In this document: positions 1-11,312 of the stretch, piece by piece
Layout of the letters: every line of letters begins with the position of its first letter
How positions within the stretch are numbered: the first letter of the stretch is position 1
NCBI RefSeq assembly: GCF_900090045.1
Contig: NC_041786.1
Span: 2,164,501 to 2,228,500, forward strand
Origin: Plasmodium malariae
Taxonomy: Eukaryota; Apicomplexa; Aconoidasida; Haemosporida; Plasmodiidae
DNA length: 64,000 bases
Direction of reading: 5' to 3'
Program-made: the position numbers and the translations under genes
The notes under the pieces: generated by a model
What the model saw: only the letters and a program-made list of their open reading frames with translations
Database searches by the model: none
Told to the model about the DNA's origin: nothing

Positions 1-3000
1 TGTTACTATTACTGTTACTATTACCGTTTTGTATTTTATCGTTTATTTTTCCATACATATCATTAATTTTCTGCTGTGTCCTTTGTTCAGTTGCTATTAC
101 ACTATTGCTTTTATAAATAATAGATGCCGCTGTGGATGTTCTAGATATTTCATGGTTTTCAAAATTACAAAAATGTATATTTTGATTATTCTGAATTGTA
201 CATAATATATCTTCATTACAGTTGACACCCTTTGCATGCGTGATGACATTATTATTAGTATGATTTATGTAAGGATCATTCATATTTTCCGCCATATTAT
301 GAAAATATTTTAACATATGATTCGTAAAAAAGTTTCTTGTCTTCATACATTTGTTGTCACTAAGAGTGAAAACATTACATTTTTCAAAATTGAGGGTATC
401 CGTATTTTTATCTCTTTCTGAAATGTCATTATCTATCCAACCTTTATTTTTGAAATAATTATTACAGTCATGATATAATATTTGGGTATCTAAAATAACG
501 TCGATGGGGGTCATTTTTTTTTCTATTTTTTTTAACATGTAACAACACTGACATATCATTAGTTTTTGCAGTTCTTCTCTGTTTAGATTTTCTATTATAT
601 TTTTTAATAAATAAAAATAATTAATATTACAACCTTTGTTATGTTGCATATTACTGCGTTTATTAATATGAGTATTATTACGCGTACTATTAGCAGTACT
701 ATTATCGGTACCATTAGCGGTACCATTAGCGGTACCATTAGAGGTACCATTAGCGATACCATTAACGGTATCATTAGCAGTATCGTTAGCGGTATCATTA
801 GCGGTATCATTAGCGGTACTATTAACGGTACCATTAACGGTATCATTAGCAGTATCGTTAACGGTATCATTAGCGGTACCATTAACGGTGCTGTTACCGG
901 TGCTACTAGCGCTATTGCTGCAGTTATGATTATTCGTACTATTTAAACTGGAAGTATAATCTTCATAATGTGGTGCACGAACATTAAAGTTTGTCACAGT
1001 ATCTTTGTTACTCCTACTTAAAAATATACTATTTTTTTCATTTAATTCTTTTTTATGAAAGTTGCAAAAATGATCAAACATTACATTATTGTGTGCATTT
1101 TTATGCTCTTTAATAAAGTTATAGGAAATATTTATGAGATCTTTAGTTTCTTTAATGTAGTTGCTACAAGAGATGTTATCATTACTTGTGTTACTTTCTC
1201 TGGGGGGCACTGTACTTGAATTGTTATAAATATTATATGGAATAATATAATTTTTTAGTTTCAAATAGTTATAGTATCTATAAAGAATTTTTCTAATTTC
1301 GTTGTTTTCATCATTCGAAACAGAAATATTATTAACACTATGACTGTTGTTATTTGAATTTACTGATACATTATTATAATTTATATTTTGAGAATTTGCC
1401 ATGTCATTACAAGTAACACTTTTACAGAAATTATTAAAAAGATTTTTATTACTACTAAATGAATTACTATTTAACATAACGTCTGAGGAAATAACATCTT
1501 GAAAATAATTGTTTGCATTACTACTGTGATATTTGTCTACATCAATTAAAGTTTGTTCACAATTAAATGTATTTTCTTCTTTCTTTGACTCTTTATTTTG
1601 TACTGTACTATTCAAACTATTAGGGTATAATAATGCGTTATTATTCAATGTATAGTGTCTTATATATGTATAGCAATAAAGATTAAGTAAATAATCATTT
1701 ACACTCGGATTTGTACTATTTAAAATATTCAAATAATTTTTCAAAGACTCGTAATTTTCTTTGAAATTTTTTGACATATCACCAATGTGCGAAATACCCT
1801 TGATGTTATAAAATATATCTGTGTTACTGCTTAAGATATTTGAATTATTCGGCACATTAATTTGAGTTTTTGCATTTTGTGCATTTTCTTTATTTTGTGC
1901 ATTTTCTTTATTTTGTGCATTTTCTTTATTTTGTGCATTTTCTTCATTTTGTGCATTTTCTTCAGTTTGTGCATTTTCTTCAGTTTGTGCATTTTCTTCA
2001 TTTTGTGCATTTTCTTCAGTTTGTGCATTTTCTTCAGTTTGTGCATTTTCTTCAGTTTTTCTTGCTTTACCCTTTGCGGTTTTACTAATTTCATCGTCTG
2101 AAGCTTTACTTGTCTCATCACTCGCAGCTTTACATGCTTTACCTTTTGCAAGATCATCCACTCCAGTATTCGAGTTAACACTGAAGCAACGATAAGCCTT
2201 TAGAACGGGACTGAAAATTGTCTTAGTGGAGTTATTTGAAGACAATTCATTGATCCTTTCTTGATTCAAAATATGCAACACACAATATTTGCATTTTTCA
2301 AATTCTTTTTTATCAATATTGTTACTATATTTAAAGTTCTTAAAAAATGAGCTTAGGTCATCTTTCATTTCAGGTATAGAATTCTTGTCATATTTATAAT
2401 TTAGAAATAAATTTTCATTTAATTTATCTTTCATAATTTCGAACGGTTTAGCTTTTTCCTTAGTTTCAATATTTGTTATTCTATGTTTGCACTTTTGTTC
2501 ACAAGTAGTGTCAATGAGGTTATATCTTCCTGACTGATCATCATATGAATTTTTAAAAATATCCTGTGAAGACAAAATATTATTCTCCTTACAAGTGCGT
2601 TCACTTAATGAACTGCTTAAATTGAGACCACTCCTCAGTGAAGTAGTATTTTCGTTTGTGTTACAGTTTTTCTTATTTTCACTGCACTCTAAATTGTTAT
2701 ATCTGTGTGTGCCCTCATTTTTATGTGTTTCCGAAACATATTTATGATTATTTACATGGACATTCTTAAATTTTACATTTTTGTTTTCTTCGTTATCATT
2801 GATATAACGAACTTCATAGTGAATTCTGATATTTTCACGGCTACTTTCGTTCTTCATTTCTGCTTGCTTTACTTCTTTTTTTGCTTCGTGCTTTGCTTCG
2901 TGCTTTGCTTCGTACTTCGCTATATCCCCCTCTTCACCCCATGAGCAGCATATATGACATAGATCAATTACGCTTTTATCATTTGTAGTATCATTTGTGC

Positions 3001-4474
3001 TATAATTTATGATACCATTTTTTTCTTCACTAAATATTTTAACGCTAGAATTTATTTTATTAATGTCAGACTGCTTGTTAACACATTCGATGAAATTAGT
3101 TAGGACAGTTGTATCTATAACTTCTTTAATATTAAATAAATTCTTCTTATATTTATTACGTTCTTTGTTCTTTCTTTCAGTAGTTCTATTATTCCTAGAT
3201 ATATCTAAATTAACCTTATCTATTATGTCTTCGTCTCTATCATATGGAATGTCGTCATCATTGTTCCCCCTTCCGATGATGCTGCAGCTATTACTTGAGA
3301 AATTCTTTTTGTCTATACCCAACTGATCATTATATATTATGTTGTTCACATTTAAAAACGTGCCTTCCGTATCATAGTACGTTTTGTGCCTTCTCACACT
3401 GGTAGCTGTTCTACCACTGCCGCTACTACTGCTCCTACTACTGCTTACGCTAACATTACTAGTAGAGTCAAACCTACCAGTACCGTCAAACCTTGTGGAA
3501 TTGCTCTGTTTCTTGGCTGACTCTGTGCACCCATGAATGTTCCATTTATTACTATAAGGTACGATTGACCTTCTGTTATGTGTGTTCGTGGTCAAACCAT
3601 TTGCTGCATTATAATTGAAGTAATTTTTGTTAGGAATAAATATTGTGGAAAACATGTTGTGGTAATCCGAGGAGCTGTCTGACAATTGGCATTTAGCATA
3701 ATTAAGAATTTTGTTACATTTAAATGATTTATTTTGATCAGAATATTTTCTTAAACTAAAACATTTACTATTTTTATTGATGAATTTATTGCTCTTTTCT
3801 AATTGTGCACCTGTGTTCTTTTTATAATCATCCTTTTTTAATAAAATTTCTTTTGCACTATTCGCATTATTAATAAAAGATATATTATCAATTCTTTGAT
3901 TAATATGGATTAATTTTTCTTTTTCGATTTTTTCTTGTTTTATATTTATAATATCATTCTTCAGAGTTTCGCTTAAAGCAAAAGTATTTCCTGAACGTAA
4001 CTGAGAACTGGTATTAGCGCTTATATTGAATTTACTTTCAAATGTACTACTATCTTTACGTTTAAATCTTTTATTATTTTTATTTGAGTCTACAAAGTGT
4101 CTTTTAACAGAATTCTTTTTTTTTTTTGTAGTAGAATTGCTATTCTGTTTGTGTTCTTCACATTGCCCGTTAGCGCAACAGTTCTTATTCTGCTCTTCCT
4201 TTTTCTTCTCTTCCGTGCTATTATTCTGCAAACTGTTTGAACGAGAGCAATCTGAGTCGTATTGATTGCTTGGATTGCTTCCACCAATTCTGCATGGTTC
4301 CATGTTAATTTTTCTCTCTTTTAACTCCTTAACAGTGTAATAATTAGTAGATTCTGTATGAGACATATTTTCGCGATTCCTTCTGATGTGATTTTCTTTA
4401 TTTAAGTAAATACAACCTTCATCCTCATTTATAAATAAATTATAACATTTGTCGTTTAAATTATCTTCTATCAT
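1..4474 (-). CDS. Large conserved Plasmodium protein, 5' part only (runs off the left edge)
   Basis: One open reading frame of about 1,491 codons runs leftward from an ATG at 4474 (MIEDNLNDKCYNLF) with no stop before the window edge, so the C-terminus is missing. I do not recognise a catalytic domain. The protein is rich in Asn, Ser and Lys, with basic stretches near the N-terminus (poly-Lys before SVKRHF). It carries three repeat tracts: a three-copy EAKH tract (2877-2925), a six-residue EENAQT/NKENAQ tract (1866-2062) and a four-residue NGTA/NDTV tract (684-908). Short Cys pairs (DLCHICC, KCKYC, CQCC) are scattered and do not form an obvious zinc finger. It lies in tandem with UCHL3 and has a 3.7 kb upstream gap. 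It could be a nuclear or cytoskeletal scaffold, but no function can be assigned from sequence. Confidence 0.88.
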   Translation of the reverse strand, partial: MIEDNLNDKCYNLFINEDEGCIYLNKENHIRRNRENMSHTESTNYYTVKELKERKINMEPCRIGGSNPSNQYDSDCSRSNSLQNNSTEEKKKEEQNKNCCANGQCEEHKQNSNSTTKKKKNSVKRHFVDSNKNNKRFKRKDSSTFESKFNISANTSSQLRSGNTFALSETLKNDIINIKQEKIEKEKLIHINQRIDNISFINNANSAKEILLKKDDYKKNTGAQLEKSNKFINKNSKCFSLRKYSDQNKSFKCNKILNYAKCQLSDSSSDYHNMFSTIFIPNKNYFNYNAANGLTTNTHNRRSIVPYSNKWNIHGCTESAKKQSNSTRFDGTGRFDSTSNVSVSSSRSSSSGSGRTATSVRRHKTYYDTEGTFLNVNNIIYNDQLGIDKKNFSSNSCSIIGRGNNDDDIPYDRDEDIIDKVNLDISRNNRTTERKNKERNKYKKNLFNIKEVIDTTVLTNFIECVNKQSDINKINSSVKIFSEEKNGIINYSTNDTTNDKSVIDLCHICCSWGEEGDIAKYEAKHEAKHEAKKEVKQAEMKNESSRENIRIHYEVRYINDNEENKNVKFKNVHVNNHKYVSETHKNEGTHRYNNLECSENKKNCNTNENTTSLRSGLNLSSSLSERTCKENNILSSQDIFKNSYDDQSGRYNLIDTTCEQKCKHRITNIETKEKAKPFEIMKDKLNENLFLNYKYDKNSIPEMKDDLSSFFKNFKYSNNIDKKEFEKCKYCVLHILNQERINELSSNNSTKTIFSPVLKAYRCFSVNSNTGVDDLAKGKACKAASDETSKASDDEISKTAKGKARKTEENAQTEENAQTEENAQNEENAQTEENAQTEENAQNEENAQNKENAQNKENAQNKENAQNAKTQINVPNNSNILSSNTDIFYNIKGISHIGDMSKNFKENYESLKNYLNILNSTNPSVNDYLLNLYCYTYIRHYTLNNNALLYPNSLNSTVQNKESKKEENTFNCEQTLIDVDKYHSSNANNYFQDVISSDVMLNSNSFSSNKNLFNNFCKSVTCNDMANSQNINYNNVSVNSNNNSHSVNNISVSNDENNEIRKILYRYYNYLKLKNYIIPYNIYNNSSTVPPRESNTSNDNISCSNYIKETKDLINISYNFIKEHKNAHNNVMFDHFCNFHKKELNEKNSIFLSRSNKDTVTNFNVRAPHYEDYTSSLNSTNNHNCSNSASSTGNSTVNGTANDTVNDTANDTVNGTVNSTANDTANDTANDTANDTVNGIANGTSNGTANGTANGTDNSTANSTRNNTHINKRSNMQHNKGCNINYFYLLKNIIENLNREELQKLMICQCCYMLKKIEKKMTPIDVILDTQILYHDCNNYFKNKGWIDNDISERDKNTDTLNFEKCNVFTLSDNKCMKTRNFFTNHMLKYFHNMAENMNDPYINHTNNNVITHAKGVNCNEDILCTIQNNQNIHFCNFENHEISRTSTAASIIYKSNSVIATEQRTQQKINDMYGKINDKIQNGNSNSNSN
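684..908 (-). repeat. 12-nt coding tandem repeat (NGTA/NDTV)
   Basis: About eighteen degenerate copies of a 12-nt unit, GGTACCATTAGC on the + strand. They encode alternating four-residue blocks such as NGTA, NDTV and NSTA in the large leftmost protein. Every length change seen is a multiple of three, so the frame is kept. The unit is GC-richer than its surroundings. Confidence 0.9.
1866..2062 (-). repeat. 18-nt coding tandem repeat (EENAQT)
   Basis: About ten or eleven copies of an 18-nt unit encode six-residue blocks TEENAQ, NEENAQ or NKENAQ in the large leftmost protein. Copies differ by single-base changes and form two sub-blocks: Thr/Asn-Glu-Glu copies and Asn-Lys-Glu copies. This suggests separate rounds of expansion. 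Confidence 0.92.
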
Positions 4475-5570
4475 TTTCTTACACACAAATAGTGTCTTTT
4501 AAAATTAGTAAAGACACTAAATCTTTTTTTTTTTTTTTCTTCTTTTTTTCCTCTTTACTGTAACCTTTACTTTTTTTTAGCTTTAAAATCCGTTTGACTC
4601 AATTTGACTTTCTCTTAATTTTACAGGCTAATTTGTGTACTTGCATATACTACTTACGTATAAGCACATAAAAAACATGCTTATATATAAATATATACAC
4701 ATAAATATACATATATATGCACATATATGTATAACATATATTTCCCTTTTCTTCTGCTTCTTTTAGAAGAGGAAAATGTTAATAGACGTTACCCTGTAAC
4801 GCGATTTAGAGATAATGTGAGAGTTGTGGGTAAAAAAAATACTATGTTTTGTACGCACACGTGAACAAGCACATATAAATATACACACCCACATGTACAT
4901 ACGCATGTATATCTAAAGTGAAAGTTAAAGTATAATGGTAAATGAAAACTTCTTATACGCATCATAACCTACTCTACAACTGTAAATATCCAAAAAATTA
5001 AAAAAAAACTAAACCATAGAAAATTAGCATTTAGAATAAATAAAATGTAAATACAGAGCTAAAACTAAAATTTTAATTTGCAAATTTTGTAAGCTTTTAA
5101 AAAAATAAACAAGTTGACCATACGAGAGAAAAATAAAAAATGGAAAAATGGAGAAATGGAGAAATGGAGAAATGGAGAAATGATCAAAAAAATGAAAAAA
5201 TTATGAAAACCCAAACTCTAAAATAACTTCTCAATATAAAATAAAAATATAGATACATATTAATTATCAAAAAAAAAAAAGTTTCCAAATATCACCAACT
5301 GAATTCTAACAAATAATTTACAATGGAAAAAATGAGCTTACACATATTATTAACAAATTGAACAGGTATGCATATACTCTTAACTGTACACATGCATATA
5401 TGTGTATAAGCTTGTATCAAACTATGTAATATAAAAATAAAACTTTACAATTTTTATACTCGAAAAAATGAAAAAATTACATTATGTTCTTAAATCTACA
5501 AACGATTTGCATTGCTTATTAATACTTCTTATTTTTTCTTTTTTTTCATTTGGTTACATGTACATGTACA

Positions 5571-5618
<48 letters not shown>

Positions 5619-7728
5619 AATATATTTTTATGTAAATACAAATGAACTAAATTGTACATGTAAATTATTACTCCTTAATTCATTAATATATGGTTTTTAT
5701 AGAGTCATAAAGTGTAAATGTAACAAATAAAACAAAATAAATAATAGCAGGTTATTACAGAAATATCCTTTTAAATAATGTAGTAAGCACATAATTACGT
5801 AAATATACAGGTAAAAATTTATGTATATATGGAAACACAAGTACGTATGTACGTGTATACATATATAAACATATTTATATATACATATTTATACACATAT
5901 ATATGTACATATATGCACACATATGCGTATGTGCATGCATATATGTGGCACGCTCTAAACATTTATAACATTAAAATCTACAACTTATACAAAATAATCC
6001 ATAAAAAAAATTTTTTTTTTTTTATGGTCTTTGTATTATTGACACTACAATAAGAAATCGAAAAGTATCAATCTAAAATTTAAAACAAGAAAAGCAAATG
6101 ACAAGAAAGAAAAAAAAAATATATATATATTAATAAAATAAATGTATTTCATATGTAGTATAAAAAATTTCAACTACCTGGAAAAGTTCACCATTTTGGT
6201 ATTTTTATAAGGGAAAAGTCATAATAATACAAATTCTTTGCTAATTATTTTTTAATATACAATTTGTTATATAATTATGTTAGTAGTATAATAAAAAATT
6301 GTTATTATAAAAGATTAAAAATGTCGAAGTATGTCCAAATGTATATGTTAGTATACGTGAAGGTCAGCTAAAAAAAAAAAAAAGAAAAAAGTAAAATTAT
6401 TACAAGAGTGATAATATATAAATAAAAATACATATTTATATGTGTGCTAACAGCCAATTTTATTTTTTGCTTGTATGTAGAACACATATATAAACACATA
6501 AAAAATATTTATATCTCAAAAAGGGCATTTGATACATCATATATATACGATAAAACGACGCATAAATAATGCAACCACATTTAATCTTCACGAAAAAAAA
6601 AAAAAAAAAAAAAAAATACTCTTAAATGTATAAAATCTCATGTAAATGTATTAAAAAAAAATTGATACCTTTCTTCCTCTATGAACAATATATTATTAAT
6701 TTGTGTCTTATTTTATTTTATCTACATGAGAATATATCTTATCATTGATACAAATTTACAAACACTAAAAATCTTGACGCACATATATCGTTCACTTTTC
6801 TATCCCCTTGTCCATTAACATTACAATTCGTTAGGCAATTTATTTCGCTTTTTTTTTTTTCTTTTCTTTTTTTTCCTTAGTTGCAAACTGTCACACAAAA
6901 AAACAAAGAACAAATTTCAGAATATTAAAAATTTTAACGAATGTTACTAAGAATATGCAGGTTGCAAATATTACGTATACGTATATGTATGCTTTTTTTT
7001 TTTTTTTTTCCACATAAATTTTATACAAAATTTTTTTGAATACTTATTGATAGGGGTATAAACTTTTCAAAAAATCACACAATATTTGTTTTCTTATTTA
7101 TAGTTACACAATTACATTTTCGTTTTACGCGAAATGTAATGAAATATTATGATTTCTCTACGTGCAGAAATAAACAATGAAATGAGGTTTAATAGATCTT
7201 CAACCATCTTTATAATAAAACAATACATATATATGTATATTTATACACATACCTATACATACACATGAATGATTTAAAAGTTTATAGGAGTTATTTTACA
7301 ATATATTATGTGCTCCTACATGACTGTTCAAAAACATTGAAAAGGAGAAGCGAATGTGATAGTTTTCACAACAATGATAATGATATGTGTATGTAATAAG
7401 AAAAGTAAGAAAATATATATACCCGTGGTGAAAGAATTTTTCTTTTTTCTTTAAGCAAATAAACGTATACGCATATTTGCGTGCAAGCGAATGAGTCTAA
7501 TATTTTTAATTCCTTAATTTAATGAAAAAGAAAAGAAGTGAAGCTAGAAAAAACGTATATCGTATATGTAAACACATATATATGATCGTATTACACGAAT
7601 AATGCCGCATTCGGGGGCCTTTACCCACGATATGAATATTAAACTTAATAAAATATTGTCTTGTTTGAAGTCATTATTTTGTATTTTTTTTTGGGGGGTT
7701 TCTATGTTTTTATGTTTCTATGTTTTTA

Positions 7729-7845
7729 TGTTTCTATGTATCTATATTTCTATGTATCTATATTTCTATGTATCTATATTTCTATGTATCTATATTTCTA
7801 TGTATCTATATTTCTATGTATCTATATTTCTATGTATCTATATTG
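7729..7845. repeat. 16-nt minisatellite
   Basis: About seven copies of TTTCTATGTATCTATA, followed by a poly-T run. The copies are nearly perfect. The tract is intergenic, between the start of the large leftmost protein and the 3' end of UCHL3. Confidence 0.9.
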
Positions 7846-8104
7846 TATATATATTTTTTTTTTTTTTTGACACAAGGCTCTCTAGTCTGCTAAGAAACAA
7901 TACTGCATTTAAGTGCTGCAGTTGTCAGAAGATTAACTTTTTCATTTCGTAAAAATAAAAAAAAAAAAAAAAAGCTCAAAAGATTACTTAATTTTGAGAA
8001 GAGTATAATGTACACATAAATTATGTATGTGTACATATTGTCCAATACTCATAAAAATGAATAATATACAAAGTAATTTTAGTAAAAAAGAAAAGAAAAA
8101 AAGT

Positions 8105-8118
<14 letters not shown>

Positions 8119-8150
<32 letters not shown>
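8119..8150. repeat. (AT)n microsatellite
   Basis: Uninterrupted AT dinucleotide tract just downstream of the UCHL3 stop codon, in its presumed 3' UTR. Confidence 0.9.
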
Positions 8151-8153
<3 letters not shown>

Positions 8154-8211
8154 TAACTTCTTTCACTACATACATTATAATCTTTATCTTTTATTTTAAA
8201 ATATAAAATAT

Positions 8212-10117
8212 TTACGCATCATCACTTGACACAACTGCTAAAGCTGAAAATCTGTTGTCGCCTTGACACTTTTCTATAAACACCTTTTGTATTATATTTC
8301 CTGCATCCTAATTTGGGCGTAAAGTAAAAGTGTGCAGGGTGTATCAAAGTCTACCATACGGAAGAATATGCATATAAGCACATACATAGAAGCATTTCTT
8401 TATGTATACATATATATATATATGTTTATTCCCATGTATATGAATATGCTTATTCATATGTATATGCACGTGTATATGCATATGTTTATTCTTTTGTGTA
8501 TATTAAGCAAATGCGAACTATTACGTAAATAAAATTTTTCGGAGTCGTTGAGCTGTGAATAACTGGTTCATCTTTTCGTCCATCCTTCAATAAACACAAA
8601 AAAAGAAAATTATTACATGACCAAAAAATTCAAATGACAAAAATAGTTTTGAAGTAAATTTTGATTTACCAGTTCAATTAGCTGCCCATCATTTTCTAAG
8701 AAAACAATGAAGTGTGTATCAACCTAATGTAAAAAAAAAAAAAAAAAAAAAAAAAATTATTTCATTTTATTTTATTTCAATTTAACTTATTTTGTTTTGC
8801 TTTATTTTAATAGATAAATATTTTTTTATTTTTTCTTTTCATCAAAAAAAAACTAAACATTACGTCATTATTTTCTCCTGCACTTGAGAGATCACCACAA
8901 AATTCATGGTGTAACAGCTCTATGCTCTTGGTGTTTTGGAATTCCTTAAAAAGGTAGAAGTAAAAAAGAAATAAAACAAAACAAAATAAAATAAAACAGA
9001 ACAAAATAAAATGAAGCATAACAAAATAAAATGAAGCATAACAAAATAAAATGAAGCATAACAAAATAAAATGAAGCATAACAAAATAAAATGAAGCATA
9101 ACAAAATAAAATGAAGCATAACAAAATAAAATGAAGCATAACAAAATAAAATGAAGCATAACAAAATAAAATGAAGCATAACAAAATAAAATGAAGCATA
9201 ACAAAATAAAATGAAGCATAACAAAATAAAATGAAGCATAACAAAATAAAATGAAGCATAACAAAACAATATAAAGCATAACGAATTAAAACAAAACAAA
9301 GTAAAATGCGACTTTAAAACAATCACTTTTTAACCGCAAAAAAATAAAGAAAAAATAGTAAGTACGAAATGAAATAACAATAAGAGATATACAAAACGTT
9401 CTAAAATAACACCTGTCCTCTTTTTTCTGGAGTCATTTCTTTAACTTTGTCAAAAAAATTGTCCAAGATAGAGCCCTTATCTTATAATGTGAAAATATAA
9501 TATATACAACTCATTATAAAAATAAGAAAAAAAAAAAAAAAAAAAAGAAATATTATTTTTTTTGGATAATTATCAAGGTCTTACCGAACTCAAATTTACT
9601 TTTCAAGTTACAGTGTACGTGGAAAAGAGCAATAGTCCCACATGAGTTGGGTACAGTCTTAATCAAAAAAGGTTTGAAAATAAGAAGTACATGTGTTAAG
9701 ATGCAAGGAGAGGAAAATTTTCACTTAGTGTTGGGTCTTATACATGTAGAGTCATATGTACACATGTAACATACATGCACACCCACATATGCATAAAAAC
9801 ACACAAAAAAGTGTAAACATGTTCATATTATTCTTTTGATGTCCATAACAAATGCAGGAGGAAGCTTTACTTGTTTTATGAACCAAACGTTCTCATAAGT
9901 TAGTTTCAAATTCCCTTCACTTGAATTTATTTCGCTAGTCTTTAAGAAGTGAAAAAAGGCGATTGTGAAATTTTGTGATAAAACGTTGTACATATATATA
10001 TAAAAAGAAAAAAGAAAATTTTAATATTGTTACTATATTTTCATTTAATGGATATAAAAATATGATTGCATGAACTGGTCTAGGTATCTGTTAATAAGAA
10101 TTTGTTAAAAAAGAAAG

Positions 10118-10154
<37 letters not shown>

Positions 10155-10492
10155 AATTTCTTTTATGTGAAGACTTATGGAGCATAAAGGTGGTCAATAG
10201 GGACAGGCATGAAAAACGTTCCTTTTATTTTTTGTACATATTTTGCTGCACATCAATACATTATAAAGTAGCACATTTGTAATATATAATATATTATACT
10301 ATGTATTTTCTATTATTTTCTTATTTTGCTAATTTTTATAAAATGTAACATAGCCTTAACCATATCTAACAACTCCTTATCGAAACCATAAATGTCTACA
10401 AATTTTAACTTTGTTTGCCCAAGCTTACAGGAATATAAATACAAAGAATCTGGGTTAGATTCTATGGGAACCCAGGTATTATTCTTTCGCAT
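8212..10492 (-). CDS. UCHL3: Ubiquitin C-terminal hydrolase UCHL3, nine exons
   Basis: Cysteine protease of the UCH (C12) family that cleaves small adducts from the C-terminus of ubiquitin; the Plasmodium homologue is known also to act on NEDD8. Exons on the minus strand: 10361-10492, 10034-10087, 9871-9939, 9585-9657, 9413-9480, 8864-8944, 8670-8723, 8525-8584, 8212-8307. All introns are GT-AG and the frame is consistent throughout, giving 228 residues; P. falciparum UCHL3 is about 232. The catalytic set is visible: oxyanion Gln85 in WFIKQ, Cys91 in PNSCGT, His163 in DTHFIVF and Asp178 in LDGRKD. The start MRKNNTWVPIESNPDS matches the family N-terminus. Intron 5 (8945-9412) holds a minisatellite. 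The gene is head-to-head with eL29. Boundaries were set by eye but checked by phase and homology. Confidence 0.95.
8981..9280. repeat. 20-nt minisatellite inside a UCHL3 intron
   Basis: Thirteen identical copies of ACAAAATAAAATGAAGCATA fill 9001-9260, with degenerate copies at both ends. The tract takes up well over half of the 468-nt intron 5 of UCHL3. On the minus strand all three frames stay open and read PHE/Tyr/Leu-rich nonsense, so apparent ORFs here are artefacts. Confidence 0.97.
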
Positions 10493-11312
10493 ATTTTTTT
10501 TTTTAACTTTTTAACAGTTCGTGTAAATATTTTATTTTTATAGCAGATCGCGTGAATTTTTTTTATATTAACTTGTTAACAATCCCTGTAAATTTCTTAT
10601 TTAACTTTTTAGCAACTTTTGCTATTTTTTTATAGAAAACTTCTAAGAACTGTAAAAAAAAATTGGGTTTATATTTTCCTCATAATTTTTTGTTTAATTT
10701 CCAATTCTCAGCTTTCATTTTTTTTTTTTTTTCTTTTTGAGCTTGAAAAATTTATTTTTGTATTCCAAACATACTCTTACTTTATGAAACAATGCATAAT
10801 TCAAATAAATAAAATAAAAAGTTGTGTTAATTCCAAAAATTAAAAAAATTACCTAAATTGAACAAAAAAATTTTTTTTTTTTTTTAAATATTTTTTTGTT
10901 TTCTTTTGATGACGATTTGATTTTTTCCTAACTCTAATATTGGGATGAAACAATGACATTCTTTTTTTTAAGAGGAGATTAAAGTGCAACAAAGTAGGGA
11001 ACGGTATCCTCAAATAATTGTATCTGCCATATATACATACGCTAACATACATATATGTGCTTACTTACATATGCATGTTTTCGTAAACGTACCTTTAATC
11101 TCAAAAAAATAAATGATTGTGAACACTTTTATTTCAGCGTTAAAATAAATTTTAATATATATTTCTTTTTTTATAATTTATAATATAAAGGCTAAAATAA
11201 ATGAAGCAACATTTTATGAAGCACATTTAACAGAAAAACATTTATCCTTTTTAAAGAGTGAGAATTCTTTCACAATAAAATACTAGTTCGTAACCTCAAC
11301 AGAATATCAAAC
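10493..11312. promoter_or_regulatory. Divergent intergenic region between UCHL3 and eL29
   Basis: About 820 nt between two start codons pointing away from each other, so it must hold both promoters and 5' UTRs. It contains long T runs near 10710-10730 and 10868-10885. I recognise no specific factor site. Confidence 0.6.

Larger units (their letters stand above)
4475..8211. other. Gene-free stretch, 3.7 kb, upstream of the large protein and downstream of UCHL3
   Basis: I see no supportable gene here. It contains poly-T and poly-A runs, an (AT)n tract near 5570-5617, a short AAATGGAG repeat near 5140-5182 and the 16-nt repeat at 7729-7845. ORFs through the AT and 16-nt repeats read only low-complexity Tyr/Ile/Phe strings. 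Both flanking genes point left, so this is promoter/5'UTR for one and 3' region for the other. Confidence 0.6.

Noticed and set aside
604..946. ORFs on both strands reading Met/Ile/Pro or Ile/Ser/Gly repeats
   Set aside because: They are other frames of the 12-nt coding repeat in the large leftmost protein.
7602..7952. ORF starting MPHSGAFTHDMNIKL
   Set aside because: Only the first 30 residues are non-repetitive; the remainder is a 16-nt repeat and poly-T, and no splice partner was found.
8981..9280. Regular direct repeats suggesting a CRISPR array
   Set aside because: The copies are directly adjacent with no unique spacers, and the genome is eukaryotic.
8807..9326. Three long overlapping minus-strand ORFs
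   Set aside because: The 20-nt minisatellite is open in every frame on this strand; the ORFs lie in the UCHL3 intron and have no conserved content.
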